From: CAYGZC01 sp964354225
GTDB taxonomy: Bacteria > Bacteroidota > Ignavibacteria > UBA10030 > SZUA-254
Reading direction: 5' to 3'
Length of the DNA: 59,581 nt
Assembly (NCBI GenBank): GCA_964354225.1
Contig: CAYGZC010000017.1
Location: 1 to 59,581, forward strand
Position 1 is the first letter of the stretch; each line of letters starts with the position of its first letter. The position numbers and the translations under genes are program-made. The notes beneath the pieces are model-generated. The model saw nothing but the letters and a program-made list of their open reading frames with translations, was not told where the DNA came from and made no database searches. This document shows, piece by piece, positions 34,652-42,939 of the stretch.

Positions 34652-35730
34652 GCAATTCTCTCAAGTGCGCATTCAACAATTTCAGAGATAAGCTCTTCAA
34701 ATGTGAATCCGTGTGCCTTCGCTGACCGTGAAAATCCAGCATCGTCTGATATATCGGGATTTGGATTAACTTCAAGGATATACGGCCGATGATCTTTACT
34801 CAGCCGAAAATCAACTCGCGCGTAATCCCGGCATCCGATAACTTTATATGCTTTCAACGCCATATCTTTTATTGCGGTCTCCAATTCCTGAGGAAGTTTC
34901 GCGGGACAAACACCTTTTGTATGTTCATATTCATCCGTGCCTTTCATCCATTTTGCATTGTATGTGATAATACGATGATACTGATTCGGCAAGGTGGACA
35001 TATCTATTTCCGAGATAGGCAATACAATTGGTTTCCGATTCCCGACAACAGCAACATTCAACTCCCGACCGTCTATATATTCTTCAACTAAGGCGGGCTG
35101 ATCGAACCTCTCAAAAATATAACGGATTCGTTTTTTTAATTCATTAAGATTTGAGACGATTGAACTGGTATCAATTCCGATGCTTGCATCCTCTCGCGAT
35201 GGCTTCACGATGAGAGGATAGTTCATATTTTCATTCACAGTAATGCGAATGGGGCTTTTAAAAAGTTGAAAGCGTGGAGTGGGTAAACCGCTGAACGATA
35301 AGATTTCTTTTGCTCGTACCTTATTGAGTGCAGTCCCTAACGTGAGCGCATCAGAGCCAGTATATTGTATTCTTAACAATTCATAAATACCCACAACATG
35401 CATTTCGTGGATAGCTTCATTATTGATACTCTCACAGAGATTAAATATGACATCCGGCTTCTCATCCGTTAGAAAACTTATTAATCTGAGAATATCACTA
35501 TCCACGTTAAATATTGTACATTTGTATCCTAACGATTGCAATGCACGTGCAATATCCTCCTTCTCTTCCAACACTCCAACTTCAGAAAGGTCAACAGATA
35601 CATCAGTTGAGTTTGGGAGATTTTTACCGCCTTCCTGTAACTCACCGGCTTCGGAGATATATTTCCCAATTTCATTTACTCTAACTGTGGGTTCGTTATA
35701 AACAACTGCAACATGTATCTTTTTTCTCAT
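34648..35730 (-). CDS. D-Ala-D-Ala-ligase-like ATP-grasp ligase A
   Basis: This 360-residue carboxylate-amine ligase has an N-terminal VAVVYNEP segment, a central NLCESINN..IYELLRIQYTGSDALT region, the ATP-grasp loop IVKPSREDASIGI (174-186), EEYIDGRE (216-223), and metal ligands in RVDFRL and EVNPNPDIS (320-328). The end differs from Ddl, which has N-x-LPGMT there, so D-alanine is probably not the substrate. It carries a ~30-residue insertion near residues 25-60. It overlaps the second ATP-grasp gene and the GNAT gene by 4 bases each. Confidence 0.85.
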   Translation of the reverse strand: MRKKIHVAVVYNEPTVRVNEIGKYISEAGELQEGGKNLPNSTDVSVDLSEVGVLEEKEDIARALQSLGYKCTIFNVDSDILRLISFLTDEKPDVIFNLCESINNEAIHEMHVVGIYELLRIQYTGSDALTLGTALNKVRAKEILSFSGLPTPRFQLFKSPIRITVNENMNYPLIVKPSREDASIGIDTSSIVSNLNELKKRIRYIFERFDQPALVEEYIDGRELNVAVVGNRKPIVLPISEIDMSTLPNQYHRIITYNAKWMKGTDEYEHTKGVCPAKLPQELETAIKDMALKAYKVIGCRDYARVDFRLSKDHRPYILEVNPNPDISDDAGFSRSAKAHGFTFEELISEIVECALERIA

Positions 35731-36902
35731 GCAGGTACCTCATGCTTGTAGGAAGATAAATTTGAGACCGCTACTAACCCGCAGCGCATCGCACCAAGAG
35801 TAAGAACAGTTTGAATTAATTTATTATAGCTTATTCCCGCAGCGCGTGCGGCTTTGGGAAAACATGAATTGTCTTCGGGCTTTGGTAGAATGCCGGGTAA
35901 TGGATTTAACTCGAGTATGTGTGACCTGCCTTCCGAATCCAATCGTACATCGATGCGGCACCAATCTCTGCATCGAAGTATTGTATATGCCTTCCGACAA
36001 ATTGTTTCGATTTCTTGTCGGAGCTGCGGTGATATATTAGCCGGACAGGAAAAAATATCAATCGGCGCACTTGCTTGATCCCAGATCCACTTCGCTTCAT
36101 AAGAGTAGATTGGGTTTACACCTTGCGGAAGCGTATCAAACTTTATTTCGACTATCGGCAGAACCGTTAAATCGTTGCCATTACCCAATATTGCGACTGT
36201 AAATTCTCTGCCTTTGAGGTATTCTTCTACCAAGGCGGGTTCATTATACCTCTCAAGGATTATTAGAATTTCCCGCTCCATCTCTATCCTATTGCTGACT
36301 ATTGAAGAATTAAAAATACCTTTACTTGATCCTTCATGCAGCGGTTTTACGATACAAGGAAAATCCAACGACACATTTGGAACATCCAATTTTGAAGAAA
36401 CAACCTGAAAAGCCGGCGTAGGAATCCGATAGTAAGAGAGAATTTCTTTTGCCCGTGACTTATCAAGACAAATTGCTAAAGAAAGAGGATCGGAGCCAGT
36501 GTAAGGTATCCGAAGCATTTCAAGTATCGCAGGGATCTGTGCTTCTCGGGAAACACCGTCTATTCCTTCTGCAATATTAAAAACAATATCCGGACGCTTG
36601 ACCGATAGTTTGTTATATGCTTGTTCATCAGCTTCGATGAGATAAACTTCATGATCCTCAGACAAAGCGTTTCGCACCGCATCGATTGTCTCGAGCGTAT
36701 CCCATTCAGCATATGTATCGGAAATTTGTGTGTGGAATGGCTTTAAATTTTGCAGGAGAAATTTTGATTGAGAAACTTCCCCCTTCAAACTCGGAGGTTC
36801 GCTTAATTCGTCCGTCAGTGATTGTTGAGTTGACTCTTCCTTTTTCTGATTGTATACGAGCGCTACGCGCATCGGACTGATTTGTTTAGGAAGATGTATC
36901 AA
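35727..36902 (-). CDS. D-Ala-D-Ala-ligase-like ATP-grasp ligase B
   Basis: This 391-residue first gene of the kamA operon is a paralogue of ligase A. The N-terminal domain is RVALVYNQ (an internal Met11 is also a possible start) and the central part is NIAEGIDGVSREAQIPAILEMLRIPYTGSDPL. The ATP-grasp loop is IVKPLHEGSSKGI (184-196), with EEYLKGREF and ELNPLPGILP (331-340). It is closer than ligase A to the Ddl signature but is not next to cell-wall genes. Two related ligases in one operon suggest two successive amide bonds or a heteromeric enzyme. Confidence 0.85.
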   Translation of the reverse strand: MIHLPKQISPMRVALVYNQKKEESTQQSLTDELSEPPSLKGEVSQSKFLLQNLKPFHTQISDTYAEWDTLETIDAVRNALSEDHEVYLIEADEQAYNKLSVKRPDIVFNIAEGIDGVSREAQIPAILEMLRIPYTGSDPLSLAICLDKSRAKEILSYYRIPTPAFQVVSSKLDVPNVSLDFPCIVKPLHEGSSKGIFNSSIVSNRIEMEREILIILERYNEPALVEEYLKGREFTVAILGNGNDLTVLPIVEIKFDTLPQGVNPIYSYEAKWIWDQASAPIDIFSCPANISPQLRQEIETICRKAYTILRCRDWCRIDVRLDSEGRSHILELNPLPGILPKPEDNSCFPKAARAAGISYNKLIQTVLTLGAMRCGLVAVSNLSSYKHEVPA

Positions 36903-37059
36903 AGAACTCGTGCAGTCCTCTCGAATAGTGAGACATGATTTTAATTAACATTACAGTGCTATACATAATAATATCATAACACATGTAATATAATCATTTT
37001 AAATTATTAGTCAAGCAGAAAATGCATTTTTTAGGTGCAGAAGCAAAATATTTTTTAAG

Positions 37060-37118
37060 CGGTCGACTAACGACAAGCCGACATCCGACTAAAAATATTT
37101 TCCTAATCGGTCAACCGC
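37060..37118 (-). terminator. recG terminator overlapping the stop region
   Basis: On the minus strand GCGGTTGAC (37110-37118) pairs with GTCGACCGC (37060-37068), with one G-U pair and a 41-base loop. A TTAAAAAATATTTT stretch follows. The first arm includes the recG stop codon. The A/T tail is not a pure T-run, so this is a moderate call. Confidence 0.45.
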
Positions 37119-39330
37119 CCCTAAGTAAGGTGAGGGCATTTTTCATCCGCTCTTCAAAATATTTTTTCAGAGGCAGATGTTTCGGCTGGCGGAGATGAGG
37201 ATCTTCTTCGATCAGATGAAATGCTTCCCGTCTGGCAAGGTATAGAATCTCTCCATCGGTTAGAAGGTTGGCAAGTTGGAGCTCAGGTAATCCACTCTGT
37301 CGGGTACCGAAGAAATCGCCCGGACCTCTCAATTCCAGGTCAATTTCGGCAATTTTGAAGCCATCATTGGTATCTACCATCGTCTTAAGCCGACGAACTG
37401 CTTTTTGTTTTTCCTCATCTCCACCATCTATCATCGGTGATGCTACGGTATGCTTTGCAAGCTTACCTATCCAATCGGGAGCTATCAAGATGCAATACGA
37501 CTGCTCAGCACCACGCCCGACCCTACCCCGGAGTTGGTGAAGCTGCGATAGACCAAAACGTTCAGCATGTTCGATAGTCATAACCGAAGCGTTAGCTACA
37601 TCGATACCGACTTCAATGACCGTTGTTGACACCAAGATATCTAACTCACCCTTTTTAAACAAACCCATTGTCTGATCTTTCTCACTTGACGCCATCCGAC
37701 CATGGAGGAGACCAACACGCAAGTTGGGAAATATTTCCGTTCTTAATCTCTCATAACTTTCCGTAGCTGCTTTCAGGTCGATCTTTTCCGATTCTTCTAC
37801 CAGCGGATAGAGAATATAAACCTGCCTGCCTGCCTTCACTTGCTGCCGGATAAACTGATAGATCGAATCTATCTGAGATTGGATTTTTAAGGAGGTAATT
37901 ATCGATTTCCGATTTGCGGGCAATTCATTGATGATGGATACATCCAAATCACCATAAATTGTCAGCGATAGTGTACGCGGAATAGGTGTCGCCGTCATCA
38001 CCAGAATATCGGGCTGCGGAGTTTGCGGCTGACTATTGATCCCCTTCTCCCGTAATGCCACCCTTTGCGCTACACCAAATCGATGCTGCTCATCGATGAC
38101 AGCAAAACCAAGATTGGCAAATCTAACATGTTCCTGGATAAGAGCATGTGTACCAACAACGATGTTTGCTGAACCACTTCTGATGTCTTCCAGTACATCT
38201 TCCCGAAGTTTTGTCTTCTGTCCACCAATCAGTAAACGAATATTGATGGGCAAACTCTTAACAAAACTTTGAAGTGTATTATAATGCTGCTCAGCGAGTA
38301 TTTCTGTTGGTGCCATAAATGCCGTTTGGTAACCGTTATCAACGGCGATGAGCATGGCAATAAGAGCGACTATAGTTTTACCGCTGCCTACATCGCCTTG
38401 CATCAGTCGGTTCATCGGTTTAGACGATTTCATGTCTTCGGCAATTTCTTTAATAACTTTTAACTGCGCCTTCGTTAATTTAAATGGAAGTGAATCAACA
38501 AGCTGCCTGGCTAATTTACTTCGCACATCGAATACGATACCAGCAGTTTCAACTTTAATGCTCTTCCGCCTAAGGGCAAGTAATAACTGCATTGCGAACA
38601 ACTCATCAAACTTCAATCGACGTTGTGCTTCACTTAAAATATTTAAAGACTCTGGAAAATGAATTGAACTCAACGCTTGCGTGATCGGTAAAAATTTATT
38701 TCGAGTAATAATATCGGTTGGAAGCACTTCTTCAACTTTGTCAATAAATTCATCAATCACCGTTTTTATTATCCGACGAAATCCTTTAACGTTAAGTTTT
38801 ACATCTTTCAGCTCTTCTGAAGAACCATATTTGGGGACAATACCTTTTGTATGAAGAAAACCCTGCAAGTCATCTTCACCCTCGTCGCTTCCTGAAAGTC
38901 GGTCAATTGAGGGATGAACAATTTGTGGACGCTTGTTGAAGCGCGTAACCTTTCCGGATGCCGCAATCATCTCTCCCACATCAAACGTTTTCTTAAAATA
39001 ATTAATACTCCGAAAAAAGATAAGCTGAATCGTACCGGTCTCGTCTCCCAGCACAACAACGAAGCGCTGTCGTGGCGGGCGGCCGATAAGATCAAATGCC
39101 CTGACGGTGCCAATAACAGTTACCCACTTACCGGAATCGATGATTGATTTGAGATTAGCGATGGTCTCAGTTTTACTGAGATCGATATACCCGAAAGGAA
39201 AATAATATAAGAGGTCACGTACTGTTCGAACTCCGCGAAGTGCAAGTGCTTCAGCACGTTTCGGTCCGATACCTTTGATGTACTGAACAGAAGAGTTGAG
39301 ATCGTTTTTTAAAATGTATTTTGATTGCAT
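37111..39330 (-). CDS. recG: ATP-dependent DNA helicase RecG
   Basis: This 739-residue branch-migrating helicase restarts stalled forks and unwinds recombination intermediates. The N-terminal wedge domain has VQYIKGIGPKRAEALALRGV and an OB fold. Helicase motifs are MQGDVGSGKTIVALIA, DEQHRFGVAQR, MTATPIPRTLSLTIYGDLDVSII and LRGRVGRGAEQSYC. Length and order are typical. Transcription from upstream gpsA is possible but the gap is 67 bases. Confidence 0.98.
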   Translation of the reverse strand: MQSKYILKNDLNSSVQYIKGIGPKRAEALALRGVRTVRDLLYYFPFGYIDLSKTETIANLKSIIDSGKWVTVIGTVRAFDLIGRPPRQRFVVVLGDETGTIQLIFFRSINYFKKTFDVGEMIAASGKVTRFNKRPQIVHPSIDRLSGSDEGEDDLQGFLHTKGIVPKYGSSEELKDVKLNVKGFRRIIKTVIDEFIDKVEEVLPTDIITRNKFLPITQALSSIHFPESLNILSEAQRRLKFDELFAMQLLLALRRKSIKVETAGIVFDVRSKLARQLVDSLPFKLTKAQLKVIKEIAEDMKSSKPMNRLMQGDVGSGKTIVALIAMLIAVDNGYQTAFMAPTEILAEQHYNTLQSFVKSLPINIRLLIGGQKTKLREDVLEDIRSGSANIVVGTHALIQEHVRFANLGFAVIDEQHRFGVAQRVALREKGINSQPQTPQPDILVMTATPIPRTLSLTIYGDLDVSIINELPANRKSIITSLKIQSQIDSIYQFIRQQVKAGRQVYILYPLVEESEKIDLKAATESYERLRTEIFPNLRVGLLHGRMASSEKDQTMGLFKKGELDILVSTTVIEVGIDVANASVMTIEHAERFGLSQLHQLRGRVGRGAEQSYCILIAPDWIGKLAKHTVASPMIDGGDEEKQKAVRRLKTMVDTNDGFKIAEIDLELRGPGDFFGTRQSGLPELQLANLLTDGEILYLARREAFHLIEEDPHLRQPKHLPLKKYFEERMKNALTLLRGG

Positions 39331-39397
39331 GTCTGGGGCACCAATTCGGGTTACCAGGATCGGCTGATTGGCTGTGCGCTAATGGTGAATAGAAAGT

Positions 39398-40396
39398 TTA
39401 TATTTCCCCTTTTGCATCTCGTGTCATTAAATCGGAAGTCGCAATAATTGGATCTTTATACTCAAATAAAACCTGATAAACTTCATTAGCGATTGGAAGC
39501 TCAACATTGTACTTCATCCCAAGATCGTGAATAGAACGTGTAGTTGCCACACCTTCTGCTACCATAACCATCTCCGACAGTATATCGCTTAACTTCCTTC
39601 CTTTTCCGATTTCTTCACCAACATGACGATTCCGACTATGCTTACTCATACAGGTTACGATCAGGTCTCCGATACCTGAGAGACCTGCGAATGTTTCCGG
39701 TCGTGCACCAAAAACCTTTCCAAGTCGGGCAATTTCCACTGTTGCGCGCGTCATGATCGCAGCTTTGGTATTATCACCAAAGCCAGCACCATCGGCAATC
39801 CCTGCACCAATTGCAATAACATTTTTAACAGAACCAGCTAATTCAACTCCTTTTATATCTTCGCTTGAATACACACGGAAATATGGCGTCATAAAAGTTT
39901 GTTGGGTAAGTTTCGCCGCAGCAATATTGGTAGATGCCGCAACAACAGCTGTAGGGACTTGTCGGCTCACCTCATCCGCAAAGCTGGGACCCGACAGTGT
40001 AATAATGTTATCTCTATTTAGCATAGGTAAAACATCAAGTAATATATCCGAAACAGTCATCAAGGAATGGTTCTCGATTCCTTTGGCAACATTAACGATT
40101 ATCAGATCATGAAAATCCTGATGTTTTATTTTTTCTAAAACGGATCTGAGAAATTGCGTAGGTACGGCAGTCACTATCATATCAGCTTCGTGTATAGAAT
40201 ACTCGATGTCACCGCTGATACCAACATCATTCGGGATTACAATTCCGGGTAGGAATGCAGTGTTTTCACGTGACTGGCGCATAGCTTCCGCTTGCTGCTC
40301 CTCGAATGACCAGAGTGTAACCTGATGTGCATTATAGTTGAGTAAGATAGCTAAGGTTGTACCCCAACTACCAGCCCCTAACACTGTAATGCGCAT
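39398..40396 (-). CDS. gpsA: Glycerol-3-phosphate dehydrogenase [NAD(P)+]
   Basis: This 332-residue enzyme reduces dihydroxyacetone phosphate to sn-glycerol 3-phosphate for phospholipids. The Rossmann motif is VLGAGSWGTTLAILL. Further marks are SGPSFADEV, GVELAGSVKNVIAIGAGIADGAGFGDNTKAA and GLSGIGDLIVTC. It lies 6 bases after plsY, which acylates its product, so the operon runs plsY-gpsA. Confidence 0.97.
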   Translation of the reverse strand: MRITVLGAGSWGTTLAILLNYNAHQVTLWSFEEQQAEAMRQSRENTAFLPGIVIPNDVGISGDIEYSIHEADMIVTAVPTQFLRSVLEKIKHQDFHDLIIVNVAKGIENHSLMTVSDILLDVLPMLNRDNIITLSGPSFADEVSRQVPTAVVAASTNIAAAKLTQQTFMTPYFRVYSSEDIKGVELAGSVKNVIAIGAGIADGAGFGDNTKAAIMTRATVEIARLGKVFGARPETFAGLSGIGDLIVTCMSKHSRNRHVGEEIGKGRKLSDILSEMVMVAEGVATTRSIHDLGMKYNVELPIANEVYQVLFEYKDPIIATSDLMTRDAKGEI

Positions 40397-40402
40397 AAAA
40401 TA

Positions 40403-41080
40403 CTATTGAGACTTTTTATTAAGAATATGGAGACGCGTTAAACGATGCTCAGTGCCATCAAGCAGTCGTTTAATATTCTCTCGATGAGTATAAAGTAGAA
40501 GAAGTGATATTCCTATACTAAAGAATATGAGTGTATTATAACCTTGAAGATCAGCTTTGAAGACATTGTGGCGGAAGAACATACTCAGCGGGAAGGCGAT
40601 TGCACCGCTGATTGAACCGAGTGAAACATAGCGGGATATTATAAACACAAGTGAAAAAACTCCTACCGCGACTAACACTTCAATCGTAGCCAGTCCTAAT
40701 AATACACCACCTGCTGTTGCGATACCTTTACCACCGCGAAACCCACCGAACGCAGTCCAGATATGTCCAAGAATCGCCGCACAACCAGCGATAACACGTA
40801 TAACGGTAATATCTTCAAATGGAGTAAGATTCTGAAAAGGTATCTGTCCATACATCAGCTTTGTTACAAGCATGGTTGCAACATACCCCTTGAAGATATC
40901 GATCGCGATAACTAATACGCCGGCTTTCCACCCCAACACTCGAATCACATTTGTTCCACCGGCATTACCGCTGCCATATTTTCGGATATCTACACCGTGG
41001 AATATCTTTGTAACGATGATACTTGTCGGAATTGATCCAACCAGATAACTTAAGATTACTATTATGCTTAAAGGCAACAT
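40403..41080 (-). CDS. plsY: Glycerol-3-phosphate acyltransferase PlsY
   Basis: This 225-residue inner-membrane protein moves an acyl group from acyl-phosphate to glycerol 3-phosphate. It has five or more hydrophobic segments and the three family motifs: GSIPTSIIV near the N terminus, KYGSGNAGGTNVIRVLG, and AILGHIWTAFGGFRGGKGIATAGGV. It is followed closely by gpsA, which supplies its substrate. Confidence 0.96.
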   Translation of the reverse strand: MLPLSIIVILSYLVGSIPTSIIVTKIFHGVDIRKYGSGNAGGTNVIRVLGWKAGVLVIAIDIFKGYVATMLVTKLMYGQIPFQNLTPFEDITVIRVIAGCAAILGHIWTAFGGFRGGKGIATAGGVLLGLATIEVLVAVGVFSLVFIISRYVSLGSISGAIAFPLSMFFRHNVFKADLQGYNTLIFFSIGISLLLLYTHRENIKRLLDGTEHRLTRLHILNKKSQ

Positions 41081-41145
41081 ATCTAAACTTTAGAAATAAT
41101 TTAATTATATATAAGATACCAGAAAAAATCAAAAGATTCAACAAT

Positions 41146-41859
41146 TCATGTGTTTTTTATCAACAGACGTCTCGATATAAGCTGAGCCAATTCTAAGTCT
41201 GACGGTGTTGTGATCTTGATATTATCATACGAACCTTCGACAATTTGCACTTTTCCCCCAAACCACTCAACTATACTTGCATCATCAGTTCCACGATAAC
41301 CATCAAGATGGGCTTTTTCATGGGAATTATAGAGTAATGGAAATTGAAATGCTTGAGGTGTCTGGACAATCCAAAGATTTTCTCTGGGTAAAGTTGTTTG
41401 GACATACCTATTTCCCTGAGAAATCTTGATTGTATCTTTCGGTGGTACGGCAACAATTGCTGCACCCACCTCAGAAGCTGCCCTCAGAACAGAGTGTATT
41501 TGTTTTTGAGTAATGAAGGGTCTAACCGCATCATGAACAATTACAAGATTGACCTCTTCAGATTGTAGTACACGTAATCCCTCGAATACCGAGTCCTGCC
41601 GTTCTGCTCCTCCCAGCACAATGTGCTTAACTTTGGAAAGTGAGTGCAGCTGAATCAAATTTTTAATTTCCTCTATATTTTCTGAATCAGCGGCAATAAC
41701 GATTAAATCAATCTCGCTGGAGGATTGAAAATGTTCAATTGTGTGGAGAAGGATTGGTTTTCCATCCAATTCCAATAATTGTTTGCTCTGACCACCGCCC
41801 ATTCTTTTTCCTTTCCCGGCAGCAGGAATTATTGCACCGACTTTCTTTCGACCTGACAT
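41146..41859 (-). CDS. ispD: 2-C-methyl-D-erythritol 4-phosphate cytidylyltransferase
   Basis: This 237-residue MEP-pathway enzyme makes CDP-methylerythritol from MEP and CTP. The nucleotide loop is IIPAAGKGKRMGGGQSKQ. VIHDAVRPF, PPKDTIK and QTPQAFQF are family marks, with GTDDASIVEWFGGKV near the end. It is shortly downstream of queA (10 bases), probably in one transcript with queA and ppdK. Confidence 0.97.
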   Translation of the reverse strand: MSGRKKVGAIIPAAGKGKRMGGGQSKQLLELDGKPILLHTIEHFQSSSEIDLIVIAADSENIEEIKNLIQLHSLSKVKHIVLGGAERQDSVFEGLRVLQSEEVNLVIVHDAVRPFITQKQIHSVLRAASEVGAAIVAVPPKDTIKISQGNRYVQTTLPRENLWIVQTPQAFQFPLLYNSHEKAHLDGYRGTDDASIVEWFGGKVQIVEGSYDNIKITTPSDLELAQLISRRLLIKNT

Positions 41860-41869
41860 GGCTTAGGTT

Positions 41870-42907
41870 TTAAATGATAAGCATTCCATCGCCATAACTG
41901 TAGAATCGCCACTTCTCTTTGATGGCTTTCTTATATGCTTTCATAACGAAATCTCTCCCGCCAAAAGCAGCAGTTAACATCAACAAGGTTGACTCGGGCA
42001 TGTGAAAGTTCGTTATCAAATGGTCTACAATCTTAAAGTCGTAGGGAGGAAAAATAAATTTATCGGTCCAGCCCCTTGTTGATTTAAGATGCCCGGTAGT
42101 CATAACGGAAGATTCAACAGCGCGAGTTGTACTTGTTCCAGCAACAAAGACGTGTCCTCTACTATCAATCGTTCTGTTGACAATTTCAACTGATGACTGA
42201 GGAATCTCATAATATTCAGAATCCATTTTATGCTTCGAGAGATCTTCAACTTCAACCGGTCGGAATGATCCCAAACCGAGATGAAGAACTACGGGAGCAA
42301 TTTTAACACCCTTCTTTTCGATTGCCGCTATGAGACGCTTTGTAAAATGTAAACCTGCAGTTGGTGCTGCAACAGAACCAACATGTTTTGCATATACAGT
42401 TTGGTACGATTCCTTATCGTCATCAATAGCATCTCGCTTTATATAATAAGGTAACGGTGTCACACCAATACGCTCGATGACTTTAAAGAGGTCGTTTTTA
42501 TAATTGAAGCGTACTGTTCGTCCCCTTGAAGTCGTGTTGTCAATAACTTCACACCATATCTTGCCATCATCAAAATAAATTTTATTGCCAATACGGACTT
42601 TACGTGCCGGATCAACAATAACATCCCAGATAGCGTCATCGTGATTCAATTCGCGCAGGAGAAAGACTTCTATTTTCGCGTTTGTTTTTTCTTTTCTACC
42701 AAACAATCGAGCTGGAAACACCCGTGTGTGGTTAACAGTAAGGCAATCACCTTTATTGAAGTATTCAATAATATCGCTAAATCGTCTTTCTGTTATAGAT
42801 TCATCCGCACGGTTAAGAATCATTAAACGGGACGCATCTCTTGGTTTCGCCGGATGTTTAGCAATTAAATTGCGCGGCAAAGGATATTTGAAATCAGATA
42901 GTTTCAT
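41870..42907 (-). CDS. queA: S-adenosylmethionine:tRNA ribosyltransferase-isomerase
   Basis: This 345-residue enzyme adds the epoxycyclopentyl group to preQ1-modified tRNA during queuosine synthesis. Visible marks are LPRNLIAKHPAKPRDASRLMIL, VNHTRVFPARLFGRK, SVAAPTAGLHFTKRL, LHLGLGSFRPV and ITNFHMPESTLLMLTAAFGG. Length is typical. It lies 32 bases after ppdK. Confidence 0.97.
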   Translation of the reverse strand: MKLSDFKYPLPRNLIAKHPAKPRDASRLMILNRADESITERRFSDIIEYFNKGDCLTVNHTRVFPARLFGRKEKTNAKIEVFLLRELNHDDAIWDVIVDPARKVRIGNKIYFDDGKIWCEVIDNTTSRGRTVRFNYKNDLFKVIERIGVTPLPYYIKRDAIDDDKESYQTVYAKHVGSVAAPTAGLHFTKRLIAAIEKKGVKIAPVVLHLGLGSFRPVEVEDLSKHKMDSEYYEIPQSSVEIVNRTIDSRGHVFVAGTSTTRAVESSVMTTGHLKSTRGWTDKFIFPPYDFKIVDHLITNFHMPESTLLMLTAAFGGRDFVMKAYKKAIKEKWRFYSYGDGMLII

Positions 42908-42939
42908 TTCTATTTACCTTCCAGTAAATAATGGTAAAT

